Source: Cryptomeria japonica (Eukaryota; Streptophyta; Pinopsida; Cupressales; Cupressaceae). Taken from it: 64,000 nucleotides of DNA. Below the pieces are notes generated by a model. The model ran no database searches. It was not told where the DNA came from and saw nothing but the letters and a program-made list of their open reading frames with translations. This document shows, piece after piece, positions 33,440 through 46,520 of this stretch. Location: positions 185,080,115 through 185,144,114 of the forward strand of contig NC_081413.1 of assembly GCF_030272615.1 (NCBI RefSeq), read 5' to 3'. Position 1 is the first letter of the stretch. Every line of letters starts with the position of its first letter. The position numbers and the translations under genes are program-made.

Positions 33440-34960
33440 TAACTATGTTGGTAAGGACTACATTGTTATAAACACTTTACATGAATCTATTAGATTATAG
33501 TATTCAAGTTCTCCTAGTTTAGATCCTCGACTCAACCAAAGTTAAAGTGTTAATAAAATATTCAAAGGAAACATACACAACTATAAAAATGACCTATATG
33601 TAAATGATCAAGATTCTAATTCTTTTGTTCCTTGTAGAATCAAAGTGTGCTCTAGATACTCTATTTTATAGTCTTCTCGTGTCTAGATATTATTCTATAT
33701 GATTAACAACAAATTAAATAGCTTTAAATAAATAGTTATAAAAATATGTTGCACAAATATGTATTGAGTTAGCTCACACCAACTAGGGAAAAGGGGTAGA
33801 AAAAAATTTGAATTTGAATTTGAATTTTTAGGTTCATGTTGATGCATTGCAAGATCCATCCCAAGTAATGTAGAAATGAACCTCGGTAGGAGAGAGGGAA
33901 TTTCAAGGAAAAGATGAATCTGAGTAGGTGTGAATTTAGGTGCAATAATGAGAGATAAGTAGCAAATGCATAGAAATGAGTATAAGTGGGGGGAAATAGG
34001 GAAAAACAAAAATTAAGACATGAGCCAAATTGAACACATGTGTGGGCCATTTGTAGATATATAATTATATTAAAGGCACTCCTTAAAATAAACATAAAAC
34101 TAAAAGAAAAATATACAAAATTTATCATTACAATTATATATAATAAATTTTATTCCCCTTCATGTATATTATGCAAATGAGTTGCCTTTTATCATATGTA
34201 TTTTTTCAAAAAGATAAAATGAAAAATATCCAACTCAAAGATAAGAACAAAAAGAAAGAGTCATTCAACTGACTAATCCTAAACATCATCCAATTTAATA
34301 GTCAAAAGTCATTTTTGACCAATAAAAATAGAACAGATACTTATCAAATTTTAGCGTGATTGAGATACAAAATTACTATTGCCTAGTTGACCATTAGATT
34401 TGAGCCATGATGCATGAATCTAAACTACTAAAATACAAAGTTCTAAAACCTTCTCACTCTAATAAATGATCAACCTTTCATTATATGTATTTTGTCAAAA
34501 AAGATAAAAAGATTCAAGTCAATTCAATAGACTATTATTAAATTTCATCTAGTTCAATAATCAAAAGTCAATTTTAAAGAATATTTACCATATTTTAATG
34601 TAATTGAAACAAACCAAATAAATAGAATCATTCAAACTATAACCTTTGATCATATATATTTTATAAATAAAATAAATAAATCCATCCAAATTTTAACCTT
34701 TGATCATATATATTTTATAAATAAAATAAATAAATCCATCCAAATTTTGTTCTTTTTAGTAGGAATAATTCAAATTAGTCCTAAAGGATCTCCTCAATAT
34801 TTTATGCATGAACTTAAAAATAGTATTTGTGAGAGTTACTTTTGACCGAATAGCAATACCATATGCTATTTATTTTGAGTTGGCAGATTTAATGAATTAC
34901 TTACATCCTTCCTATTATATCACTGCTGTTGTACTCCGTTTACTAGCAATATACTCGAAA
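33440..34960. repeat. Old dispersed non-coding repeat, member 2
   Basis: Diverged relative of 660-1700 in the same orientation. Shared landmarks are the start near 33448, 'gtgtctagatatt' near 33680, 'gataagaacaaaaagaaagag' near 34240, and 'tactccgtttactagcaata' near 34930. It is longer than member 1 because of internal duplications, including the 54-bp tandem repeat at 34641-34748. No gene is present. Confidence 0.6.
34641..34748. repeat. 54-bp tandem duplication
   Basis: 'aacctttgatcatatatatt' and what follows repeat at 34695 with no visible change, ending in 'ccatccaaatttt' each time. Confidence 0.9.
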
Positions 34961-35220
34961 GGGACTGATCCAATGACTCATTGATATTTATTTCATATAT
35001 AAAGGCAAATGTGTCATTAGAAAAATTGTATTGTTTTGTTGTTATTTGTAAGTTATTATATGTAATTTATTATTTTAATTAGATAAAAGTTTTGAGATAG
35101 AATTATTAATTAATAAATTTGATATTGATGGCTAAATTAATTTTTTTTTAAGGGTAAGGATAAAAATGAATATGAAATAAAAATATAATGATGTGATAAT
35201 ATAATAATTCAATAAATATT

Positions 35221-36010
35221 CTCAAGCTCAACCCTCGACAATGGATGAGGTGGGTCCTTCTGAAGCCCATGCTCCTTGGTGAAGCCATAATCCGGTGGGT
35301 CCTCAAAGAGAATAGACCAGATCATGCAGCAAGAGTAACACAACGGAAGCAATGACAACACATTGAAAAATTACAGAATCAGTTTTCCACACCATCATAT
35401 ATTCATCAAAGATCATCTAGTAATCAACCAGTTACATGTAGGCTAACAAGCTAGAATACAATCCATCCAAATCTCTGAGAAACCTCCGAACTATCAATCT
35501 CGTAACTAGGAACTCCTAAACCTCCAATTGCCTCCTAAGGATCTCATATAATAATATTTATACCCTCCGGAACATATCCGGGTCGGCCACAAAAGATTAC
35601 ATTTACCAAGACAGAAAAATGAAACGTGTAAATAGGTCGGCCCCAAGAATGAAAGGAAATTCCTCTGGAAAAGAACTACCAAGGAGCGTGGATCAACCAG
35701 AAGGTTGACCAAGGACTCAGGATCATCGAGCAAGACCACAAATAGTTCCACATGAGAAGAAATTAATAATTAGCCGTTAAGCTCAAAAACTGCTCCGGGA
35801 ACCAAAACAGTCAAACCAGAAGCAACGTCACACCAAAAAGAATCCAAATGGACTGAGAATCTAGAATTAAGCATAAGAACACACTTGGAAACCGAAAATT
35901 TGATCTGCAATGAAAAGCAACCAGCTACTAGAAGAACACAAAAACTAAAACACTGAACTTGAACAGAACAAGACTGAAAGGAAATATTTGTGTCGATGCA
36001 AGATTGCTCA
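35221..36010. other. Less AT-rich block, unrecognised
   Basis: Composition changes abruptly at about 35221 from AT-rich to mixed sequence and returns to AT-rich after about 36060. There is no long open frame, and the minus-strand frame at 35506-35751 has no known motif. It could be a solo LTR or another non-coding element; I found no matching copy or target-site duplication. Confidence 0.4.
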
Positions 36011-37240
36011 TTGACCAGGGATGCTCTTGCATCACTCCTCCGAGCTAATTTGTCTTTGGTTTAATGGTCTTATATATGTTTTTTGTTTGTCTTGCTCTAC
36101 CTCGCTCCTCTACAAGCATACGTTTCAAACTTTCTGCTATATCTCAGCTTCTATGGCCGAAATCTTGGTTATTAAAAATGGGAGATATAGGTTGATCTCT
36201 CTAGTTCGAATTATCTTTGTTTTTGGCATGATCCAATGATATGTAAATTTCTTATATATATATATATTAATATAAAATATTTGCCCTAGACCTTTTATCA
36301 AGCAAAAAAATAATAATTCAATAAGTATAAAAATATAATAATAATTTGATTTTTTAATGAAAACATAAAAATATGATAACAATAATATAATTATATCTTG
36401 ATAATAAGTAATATTAATTACAATATCATAATATAATAATAATTTAACATAAATTACAATATAAAAATATAATAATTATTTTAATGATTTAATGAACAAA
36501 TATGATATCTTTCAACGTACTTTATCTAATTTACTAGTGGTATAACATATTATTATCTTCCTACTATAAACCTCATTTTAACATACAAATTAAAAAAATA
36601 AACTTATAATAACTATTAACTTTTAGTTGAAAGTGTTTCTTATTAGAAGATATGATTTCTACATTATAAATCATGCTTTCCTTAATTGTGAAATTAGAAA
36701 ATGAATGGGATAAATCTCAAATCGAAGCGATTTGGAAAAAATGAAGCTATGTTTCATAAAATTAATTTTGCACTAAATATTTTGGTGTGCCCCTCCCAAT
36801 ATTCATTAATGAAAGTTAAATATATTGGTGTGCCCCTGCCAATATTTTGATTCTTTTATCAAATCATGTCAATCCAATCTCAATCAATGTCTCTTCATGA
36901 ATCTTTTTCAATCTACCAGCCCTTTCTCTAACAATTTGGACTTTGCATTTTAATATTGTTTAGTAATTTGTCTTTAGTTGGCTTGATTTAACATTTTTTT
37001 TGGATATTGTTATTTTACATACATAATATTTATGATAATAAAAAATTTCATATTATTTAAAGTAAATGATTTCCATTTTTTTCAATCAATCAATCATACA
37101 TAATTTTGATGTATAAATGATAGAAATATGTATGTATTTAATAATCATAGATCCATTGTGTATAGGAAGTGGTTTGTAACTATCATGGAGGCAACAAAAA
37201 GTTGTTTGAAAATCTATTTGCCAAACTCATATGAATCCGA
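36011..37240. other. AT-rich intergenic DNA
   Basis: 36020-36310 ends in '...ccttttatcaagcaaaaaaataata', vaguely like a LINE 3' end, but without supporting coding sequence. At 36782-36845 a 43-bp unit beginning 'ttggtgtgcccct' occurs twice. Otherwise nothing is recognisable. Confidence 0.4.
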
Positions 37241-37249
37241 AGGAATTTG

Positions 37250-38370
37250 AAATATAAGGCACAAGAAATTTCGACAATTCGTAACAAGTCAACAATCCAA
37301 TAAAGAAACTTAACTCTCAATGTCAAAATCCACCTACCAAATGGGGTGATCAATGTTAGATCTAGTCCACCTTTACAAAGAAGATCTTACATATCATTAT
37401 TACACATCACAAATTGATCAAAACAAAATTCATATATTCTAAGTCCATTTTGCAACCTCTCTTGAATTTTTCAAGTTTATTTTGTAATATATTACAATTA
37501 AAAAATGGTGAAGAGTGTCATGTGATGGATTGCAACTGATTTTTGTGCGCAACTCTATGAAGAGTGTATAAAATATATATAAATTGCTAAAATTTCAGAC
37601 CACAAAAGGTTTTGTGAATCATTCTTTCTTACAAAACATATGTATATGAAACAAAACCTTGTATATGATTGATTTGACTAGTCAAGGTCATCAACTGATA
37701 CATTATAAGTCAACAAGCTCAAGCTAAATTTATTTTTTCTTCTACTCTTTTTAAATGTGATAAATAAATAATTTTACTTTAATTTAATTCATTTAATCTT
37801 TTTTTCATTTGAACTTTTCTTAGTTTTCTTTTAATATTGATCTTCTATGTAATTATGAATTTATTTAGGTAACTATTGTTTTAGACTTTAGCCTAGTCTT
37901 GTTGATTTGTATAATATTAGAATGGATCATCACTTCATGAACTCAAAATCTACCTAATTCTCTCAATAAAAAGAAATGATACAAAATTGACAAGTATTAT
38001 AAGATAAGGAATACAAATGAATATATGCATGTATGTATGTACATGTGTATGTGTATTTTTCTGTTTGTATCTATGTTTGTGTATGTGTACATGTGTATGT
38101 ATATACTTATATAATTGGCCTCTCATAGTTGAGTTTGTTATTCTATTGATGAAATTATGCTTACCTTTGTCATTGAACTCCATGGTGGAATGTGGACTAT
38201 CAATATTATCTTAAAAACAATTTGATGTGATTCTACAATATAATTGACAATGTATGCAACAATGGTTTTAAGAAATAAATTTTAACAGACTTAAGCTCTA
38301 AGTTTACCCCTAATCAAATCAATGTTTTCTCCAAGGTTAGTATGTATAAAATATATTCATCACAAGTCAA
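37250..38370. repeat. Tandemly duplicated locus, first copy
   Basis: Two parts recur downstream. Part A (37250-37580) matches 38390-38710; both hold 'gtcaaaatccacctac' and 'ttattttgtaatatattaca'. Part B (38125-38370) matches 46300-46520; both hold 'ccatggtggaatgtggacta'. A TG/TA-rich microsatellite (about 38020-38105) precedes part B. In the second copy the microsatellite between A and B is split by element B. Confidence 0.85.
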
Positions 38371-38389
38371 CAATCCACTAAAGGAAATC

Positions 38390-38758
38390 GAGGGCACAAG
38401 AAATTCCAACAATTCATCACAAGTCAACAATTCAATAAAGGAATTTAACCCTTAGTGTCAAAATCCACCTACAAATGGGGTGATTGATGTTAGATCTAGC
38501 CCACCTTTTCAAACATGATCTTAAATATCATTATTACACATCAAAAGCTGGTCCAAAACATCCATATATTCCAAGTCCACTTTGCAATCCCCTCTTGCAT
38601 TTACCAAGTTTATTTTGTAATATATTACAATTTTAAAATGGTGAAGAGTGTTATGTGATGGATTGCGACTTTTTTTTGTGCACAACTCTTTGAAGAATGT
38701 GTGTGTGTACACACACACACACATACTTACATGTCTGTGTGTATATATATGTATATAT
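38390..38758. repeat. Tandemly duplicated locus, second copy (left half) and microsatellite
   Basis: Part A of the duplication, ending in a TG/CA/TA microsatellite at 38698-38758 that runs directly into the LTR of element B. Confidence 0.8.
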
Positions 38759-39892
38759 TGTTGGAATCAATGAACACTGAGAGGGAGGGTGAATCAATGT
38801 TCTGAAATTTACTAAATTATTAATCTGATTCTTAAACCACTGGAAGCAAAAGATAGAAAGTAAAGTGCAGAAACTCAAGGAAAATAACCACACAACCATA
38901 ACACCAGAATTTTTACGTGGAAACTTGGAAAGGGAAAAACCATGGTGGGATTGAGTATCCACAATATTATTATACTATGGCCAGTAGTATAACAATATTA
39001 CAAAAAGGGAATGCACTTGCGTTCAAGCTCACTACCTATAGTTCACTGCTCAAGTACAAAACAAGGTTGCAACCCCGGAGGACTAACTATCCTACAATTG
39101 AGATATAGAAGAAAATACAATGTTTGAACTAGAATACAACATCTACAAATGCTAGGAATCAGTTCTGGTTAAGCTCAAAATGATCCGTTCCCACTGATCT
39201 GAAAAACTACTCTGTTGCAAAGTACAAGATCACCAAAACTTAAAATGCGCACATGAAACTGCGCTCAATTTCTCCCAAAACCATTTCGCATATCCACCAT
39301 CCTATAAAATGATCATTGAAGTTGATATTACATATCTGCACCACCAAAATGGATCTCCAACAAGTCGGCTTCACGAAACTACAAAATATGAAACATGTAG
39401 TCTCATGTCGGCTCAATCCACCTCAAATCCATATACCGGACCTAAAACATATGATCACAAGATTCACATGAAATGTCACAAACTCGTCGAAGACAACACC
39501 AATCACCAAAATCATTCCTATACTTTCGCAACACACGTTACCCAGCTTGTCCATACAATAGCTTCTCTCTTCCGGAATCATCGAATACCGAACCAAGAGT
39601 CATGCACTAGAATCAACACCGGAGGCTAGAATTACAAGGTGATTTTATTCCAATAGCCAATCGACCATCCCAATCACTTCAACCAAAGCTTCATCACCAG
39701 AAATCAATTGTGCTCACTGAATCTGTACACTATGTTCACACTCTATCGGACTTATGCCTAAAGTCAATATGACTTCCAGTAGATCAAATTTATAAGTACC
39801 AGATAGACTTACTAAATTGAGTTTCCATTAATGACAAACCCTAAGTAATCTCCATGCATCTAACATCACCAAAATAATGTCTCTTGCCAACA
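38759..39892 (-). repeat. Element B 3' LTR
   Basis: Reads TGTTGGAATC on the plus strand at its outer end and ends CCAACA beside the polypurine tract (39893-39904). 1,134 bp. Contains the 'gagagggagggtgaatcaa' block that is shared by the family. Confidence 0.9.
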
Positions 39893-39904
39893 ATCTCCCC
39901 CTTT
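39893..39904 (-). other. Polypurine tract of element B
   Basis: The plus strand reads 'atctccccctttg'; its reverse complement is the same tract as in elements A and C. A second tract ('ctccccctttgac') lies at 40029-40041. Confidence 0.85.
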
Positions 39905-40100
39905 GGCATTGATGACAACACTATGAAAAATGACAAGTGCTCCAAAGTTCCAAAACTGCAATCAATCTGAAATTCTATACACTCAACTGACTCTGCCTAA
40001 GAATGTGCACCATTTTTCACTACTCTCTCTCCCCCTTTGACATCAATGGCAAAGGTAGGAATCCGCCAAAACTTAAATACAAAAGAATGTGTATAGTGAT

Positions 40101-43100
40101 CTATAGAAACTTGAAAATATCTGCATAATTTACCTTCAAGGATTTCAGATACTCATTTCAACCTCTCAGGAAACAATCCAAAACATTAAATAGGGCGTTA
40201 AAAATATATGCATGTACTTCTACACCCTTAAGATCTAATGGTACATCCTTTCCCAATGTAGTTACGACATCCTATTGTGCTCCAAGCAAAGTGTCTAACT
40301 GGGGAGTGATTAGACTCCTTAATTCTCCCACTCTGCCTAATAACCGCTCCTTCTATGCACTCAAGCTCTTGATTTTGTCTGTGAGATTCATAATTTGAGC
40401 TTCAAAACTGCTAGCAAAAACTGAGAGAGGGGAAAAAGATTGTGAAATTGTAGCTAACTGCCCTTCATATTCCCTAACATTCTTGTCAATGTCTACTATA
40501 AATTTAGGCAAAATGAGACATGACTTAAATATCTTACCACCTTCATCTAAAGCATCCTCAACACTCTTTACCGCAGATTTCAAGACTACTCTATCAATCT
40601 CAATTTCTTTCAAAAAGGTTTGGAGTCTCATTTTATTAAATTTGTTCAAAACTTTTATATTTGTTGTTTTCTCCAATGATACAAAATCTTATTCAACTTT
40701 GTTTAACATACCCTTAAGCTTACCAGAGGGTGTGTCACTGGAGTTCTGCTTAAGTTCTCCAAAACTATAGTTGCTAGAGATATAACCTCTTTTTCTTCAA
40801 GCGCGGACTTAAGTAAGTCCTCACTAGCTTTGATTTGGACAAGGGTGGCTAACTTCAATGCTTGTATGGGAGACAGTGTTCTTACATCAATCTGTCCATG
40901 GGAAAAGTCATCTTCACTAGCAATAATATGCTTACCTTAGTCAGGAACAGTGACTCTTACCATGGTCATTGGTGCCTCTTCAACCTTTTTTTCTCCTCTT
41001 TCTTTCTCAGCACTAGCACCTATATCACCCTTTTCTATATCATCCTCATATCCAACTTTCTCATCTAATCCCTTCTTATCTACAATCTCCTCAGCTAATT
41101 CTTATGAGTGAACTTCCATAATCGGAGGATCTTGCACAACTTCACTGGAGTCCCCAACTACCTGATTATTAGTGGTATCATCAATAGTTTCTTTTTCTAT
41201 CAGATCAATCTGTACAGATGGCTATTCATGAGAAATTTCTAACTGATCGTGAACTACCAGAGTAGAAGTGTCTTTGCTCGATTGACCTTCTAGTTGGGAA
41301 TCATCCTTTTTCGGATTGACCTGATAGTGATTCTCTTTCAAAAAAATCCTCAAAATGCTCACAGTTTTCTTAGCAACTTTAGTAGATTTACCAATCATTA
41401 TCTTATTTACCCAGTGTTTACTCCTAAAATTCTCCAGTACAATTTTCAAAATTATTTGAATCTCATATTTTGAAATGACCAAACACAGGTTAACTAATGT
41501 GTATTATTTTAATCTCTCACCTTCAAGGCTTGTTGCATGTCTTCGGGCATCCAAAATATCATATAATTCCTTCGTAATTATAGATGAAAGCTATAACAAA
41601 ACATTACTATATGTATTCAAATACTCTATTATTGCTTCTTCAATTGATCTCTGCTCACTCTCATCACAATTCTCATAATATACTGAAACATTTTTCAAAT
41701 TTCCTTCCTTGACTATCTGATTAATCAGTTCACTCAGTGTTAAAGGAGGCACAACAGTATAAGTTTCATCAAGCTTACCAGACTTCAAGGCTTTGATCTA
41801 ATTCAAATTTTTGCTTCTTGCCTGATTTGGATCTATCAAATGGCTCACCTCAAGTTCTAGGCTTCTTTGTAGGTTGAGCTTCACTAGATGAAGGCTTTTG
41901 GACTACCCTGGCATATGTGGTAGTCTTCTTCACTTCTCTAACCTCTTCGTCAGATTTTGTTTCCTCTTCTGCACTAGCATACTTTCTCATCGACTTCTCC
42001 TTCTTTCTCTTTTCTTCCCTACCGATTGATGTTGATTGAGGTTTAGGTGGAGGGACTATCTTTTGTGCACCGAAGGTAGGTGCTGACTTGCTCGACTTGG
42101 CCTTGGCTTGCTTGGGAGGAGTGGGAACTGGCTTAGCCTTTTTCTTCACCATGTCTTCCTCTTTTAATATATTTTTTTCTCGAGCCCTTTGTACAACTTC
42201 TCTTGTTATGCCCATTTTCTCTACAAGTTGTTCAACTTCCTTCCTCACCTTTCTCTTCCTTCCAGATTCGGTGAACTGCTTGTGCAAGCTCATGTCATTT
42301 TCTTTGAAGGTACCAAATCTTTCCTCCTTCTCATGAACTGACTTATTGAGGAGGTGTCATGCATATGTATCAAGGGTGATTCCATATACTTCATAGCCCA
42401 TTGGCAATATCCAAATAGTCTTAGGCTCTACTACTTCCATGTGGTCCATTGATCCTTGTCCACCATGAAGCATATTGATTTTTCATATTTTTCAACTATA
42501 GCCTTTGGAATTCTTTCTCTGCCCTGCATCATCTCTTGAAAGGTTTTGAAGTAACCCCATAAGGCATATTTTTGTGAAACTACATCACCAACACCCTGCT
42601 AACCTTCTTTGATTTGCACTACCACCAGTTTGTCATATGCCCATTGGACCTTTCCAATCTTAGGAATCTCATTCAGGAAATACAAAGCCAAGCAAATTAT
42701 CAAGGAACCAAATTTAAATATATGCTTCTTTTCCTTCTTGATCTTCTTAATATTGCTTGTTAATTCACTAAGATGCACTGAACACAAATCATACTTCTTA
42801 TTTTCTTTAAGCATCTGATATGTTGCATAAATTACGGTACCAGATACTGAATTTTGCCTACTTGATTGATAAACTTTATAACTGGTAACCATTGAAGAGA
42901 ATCTTACATCAAATTCCACTATATCACTTATGGTCATTGATTTTTTGTCATGTTTTGAACCGGTTACCTCCATTACAATGGTGTTCTTCACATTTCGAAG
43001 GGCGAGAACTTCACCGGTAGCATTTAGACAAGTCACCACTTGAATATCTTGCTTTGTAATCTTATAGGGTTTGTCTAGCCACAAGAATTCATCATGGATT

Positions 43101-43468
43101 TGGCTTAAAATATACCTTACCCATTCAGGCTCATCAAATACCAAAAAATGAACGAACTGAATGAGACCCTTTTCCTCCAAATTCTTAAAATTCGATTTCA
43201 GATTGCCAAATCCATCAACCATGTGCTGAGTGTACAGGGGTATCATGTCTGAATTTCCTAATTCCTCAATATTGCAGTGAATGTAAGCCTGAATATCTTC
43301 ATTGTGTAATACTTTGTATGACACAGAAGAAAATGCATCATTCGGATTGTCTTCTTTAGACAAACGGATGTTTCTTAAAAATGGGCCTATCTCTTTTAGT
43401 GATGTTAACAACAAGTGGAGTTCCAATACCAGAAGATGATTCCATTTTGAATTTAGGGATTGCTTCAA
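40101..43468 (-). pseudogene. Element B ORF2: conserved large protein of unknown function
   Basis: The N-terminal domain (43468-42599, 289 codons) is open and has AYIHCNIEELGNSD, IHDEFLWLDKPYKITKQDIQ and FKFGSLIICLALYFLNEIP, aligning with ORF2 of elements A and C. Downstream, broken frames show the basic Lys-rich linker (42293-41850), the LTLSELINQIVKEGNLKNV domain (about 41740) and a C-terminal coiled coil (40676-40353). The last part, containing LRSLITPQLDTL, ends at TAG 40103-40101. Frameshifts and stops break it after the first domain. Family unknown. Confidence 0.75.
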
Positions 43469-43804
43469 AAATGGATAAATACCTTTTCAATCACAATCAG
43501 ATCTCTTTTTCTCTGCTTCTCTTCTCTTTTCTCTTTAATCGCAATGTGAATAATGAATAGAGAAATGTCTTTTTATCCTTTGAAAACCTAACTTTTAATT
43601 GCAATAAATGCATAACCCTAAAAGCTTCTGGATACCTTGTTCTTCATCAATTCACTCATCGGAATAAAAAATCACCATGAATTTTTTCGGATAACATCTG
43701 GACATCTAATCTAGATCCTCTGCAACATTCTAGAACTAGTTACAGATCTTCACAAGGGGGTTCCATGAATTTGCAAGATAATCTACCCCCAAGGCAAAAA
43801 TGCC

Positions 43805-44964
43805 CTAGTTATCGGATGAGGTTCCTACAGTGGAATCAGGTGTGGAGCCATTTATTGCATTAGGATCTTCCTTCTTCACCCACATCTTATGATAATCTCT
43901 TATCTCTTCCACCTTAGCTTTGCCCTTTTCATATGATTTATTATGTCCTACTAGAGCATTTTTGCTTCTGCAATATCTTGCAATATGACCAAGTTTGTTG
44001 CATGCATGACAAACAACACTTCTTTGCATAGGCCTGAAGTTCATTTGATTAGGTCTCATCATGCATTGATTAGAGATATGCCCAAACATTCTGCAAGCAT
44101 AAAATCTCTTATTCTGAAAAATTATTTATCACTGTTTTGCACATGTTTGACTTATGACCAAAATTGTTACATATGAAACATTGACCGATAAAGGTAGAAC
44201 CATTATTCATCACTTTATTCATCATTCCTTATTTATCCTACTTCTACATTGACTCGCCATATGACCAAATTTTCCACAAACAAAACATTTACCATTGAAT
44301 TTGTAGGCATTAGGTTGTCTTACCAGAGGTTTCTTGTCCTTCTTATGATTGCTTTGACCAGAACTAGAGGATTGTCCTTTCTCAAATCCAAATCCTCACA
44401 TTTCTTTTCCATGTCTCTGACTTTCCAGCATCTCATTCAATCAGGCTAAACTAGCTTTTAATTTTTCTTTGTACTCATTAGCAATAGCCAACTTATCTCT
44501 CAGAATTATAATATGCCTTTCAAGTTCTTGTCCATTATTCTTTGTTTGCACCAATTCAAGCTTCAGTTGATCATTCTCATATGTCAATTTGCAACATTCA
44601 TATGATCTATCTTTCAATGACTGAGTCAAGGTTTCTTCATTCTTCTTCTAAAATCAATCTCCTTTGTCAGCTTCATTACTATGGATTGCATCTCATTCTT
44701 CAAAATTGCATTCTCCCTAGCCAACTTCTCACATTCATTTGTTTTGTCTTATAGGCCTTGATTACCAATGCTTTGTTCTTATTTCCCCTTCAGCTTGTCC
44801 ATTAGCTCCTTTCTCTTTTCTCTAGAAGTGCTCACTTGATCTTTTAGTGTCTCAATGAAATCTTCAGTTGCATTCAGGTTTCTTTTCAAGTAACTTGCTT
44901 CTTTTCTTGCTACATCAAGATCTTCAAGTGCCACACTAAGCTATCTCTGCTAATTAGAATCCAT
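43805..44964 (-). pseudogene. Element B gag with zinc knuckles
   Basis: From ATG at 44964 the minus strand gives a coiled-coil protein (LKDQVSTSREKRKELMDKL and on). It ends in four knuckles in shifting frames: CFVCGKFGHMASQC, CFICNNFGHKSNMC, CRMFGHISNQC preceded by FYA, and CHACNKLGHIARYC. A short tail ends at 43805. Several stops and frameshifts are present. It is the counterpart of gag in elements A and C. Confidence 0.8.
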
Positions 44965-45018
44965 TGATTCAATATTCCAGATCTTTCTCAAGTTGTTAGG
45001 CTTCCTCCGAGGAACTAG

Positions 45019-45030
45019 GCTTCAATACCA
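45019..45030 (-). other. Primer-binding site of element B, mutated
   Basis: The minus strand reads TGGTATTGAAGC where elements A and C have TGGTATCAGAGC. It lies two bases inside the LTR end. Confidence 0.75.
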
Positions 45031-45032
45031 AT

Positions 45033-46163
45033 TATTGGAATCAATGAACACTGAAAGGGGGGGGTGAATCAGTGTTCTAAAATTTGCTAAACTATTAATC
45101 TGATTCTTAAATCTCCAGACACAAAATATAGAAAGTAAATTGTAGAAACTCAAAGAAAATAACCACAACACCAAAATTTTTACGTGGAAACCCGGAAAGC
45201 AAAAAATGATGGTGGGATTGAATACCCAAAATATTATTATACTATGTCCAGTAGTAGAACAATATTACAAAAGGAGAATGCACTTGCATTCAAGCTCACT
45301 GCCTAAAGCTCATTTCTCAAGTACAAAACACGGCTACAACCCCGGGGGACTCACTATCCTACAATTGAGATATAGAAGCAAATAAAATGTATGAACTAGA
45401 ATACAACATCTACAAATGCTAGGAATCAGTTTTGGTTAAGCTCAAAATGATCCGCTCCCACTAATCTGAAAAATTGCTTTGTTATGCTCTGTTGCCAAGT
45501 ACTGGATCACCAAAACACAAAATGTGCATGTGAAACTATGCTCAATCACTCACAAAACCATTTCGTATATCCACCATCCTATAAAATGATCATTCAAGTC
45601 GATCTTATATATTCGGACTACCAAAATGGACGTCCAACAAGTCGGCTTCATAAAACTACAAAATATGAAACGTGTAGTCTCATCTTGGCTCAATCCACCA
45701 CAAATCCATATACCAAACCTAAAACATATGATCACAAGCTTCACACACAATGACACAAAATCCTTGAATACAACACCAATCACCAAAATCATTCCTTCAC
45801 TTCCACAACACACGTTACCCAACGTGTCTGTACAATAGCTCTGCTCTTCTGGAATCACCGGATACCGGACCAAGAATCATGCACTAGAATCAACACCGGA
45901 GGTTGGAATTACAAGGTAATCTACCTCAAATAGCCAATCGACCATCCCAATCACTTCAACCAAAGCTGCATCACCGAAAATGAATTGTGCTTATTGCATC
46001 TGTAAACTGTGTTCACACTCTGTCGGACTTATGCCTAAATTCAATATGACTTGCGGTAGATCAGATTTACAGGTACCGAATAGACTTACTAAACTATGTT
46101 GTCATCAATGACAACCCCTAAGTAATCTCCCTGCACCTAACATCACTGGAACAATGTCTCTTG

Positions 46164-46165
<2 letters not shown>
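45033..46165 (-). repeat. Element B 5' LTR
   Basis: 1,133 bp, collinear with 38759-39892. Its inner end reads TATTGGAATC instead of TGTTGGAATC, and its outer end stops at 'cttgcc', four bases short. Confidence 0.88.
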
Positions 46166-46196
<31 letters not shown>

Positions 46197-46300
46197 GTGT
46201 GTGTGTGTATGTATGTATGTATGTATGTGTGTATGTATATATGTATGTATGTGTGTGTGTATGTATGTATGTATGTATGTATGTATGTATGTATGTATGT
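46166..46300. repeat. Compound microsatellite (TA)n (TG)n (TATG)n
   Basis: A TA run, a short TG run, then long TATG/GTAT runs. Translated Tyr/Ile and Cys/Met-rich frames here are products of the repeat and not genes. Confidence 0.97.
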
Positions 46301-46520
46301 TACTCTATTGATGACATTATCCTTACCTTTTCCATTGAACTCCATGGTGGAATGTGGACTATCAATATTAGATCTTATAAACAATTTGATGTGATTCTAC
46401 AATCTAATTGACAATGTATGCAAGAATGGTTTTAATAAATACTTTAAATAAACTTAAGCTCTAATTTTACCCCTAATCAAATCAATGTTTTCTCCAAGGT
46501 TAATATGTATAAAATATATT
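46301..46520. repeat. Tandemly duplicated locus, second copy (right half)
   Basis: Matches 38125-38370 with scattered differences. It completes the second copy that element B interrupts. Confidence 0.85.

Larger units (their letters stand above)
38759..46165 (-). mobile_element. Element B: non-autonomous LTR retrotransposon, minus strand
   Basis: LTRs at 38759-39892 (3') and 45033-46165 (5') flank 5.1 kb with the same plan as element A: gag with zinc knuckles, ORF2, no pol. It sits in a TATA-type microsatellite, so the target duplication (probably TATAT) cannot be told from flanking repeats. The outer end of the 5' LTR lacks the terminal TGTT and joins the TA repeat directly. Confidence 0.9.

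Noticed and set aside
46154-46411. Tyr/Ile and Cys/Met/Val-rich open frames
   Set aside because: Translations of a TA/TG/TATG microsatellite.
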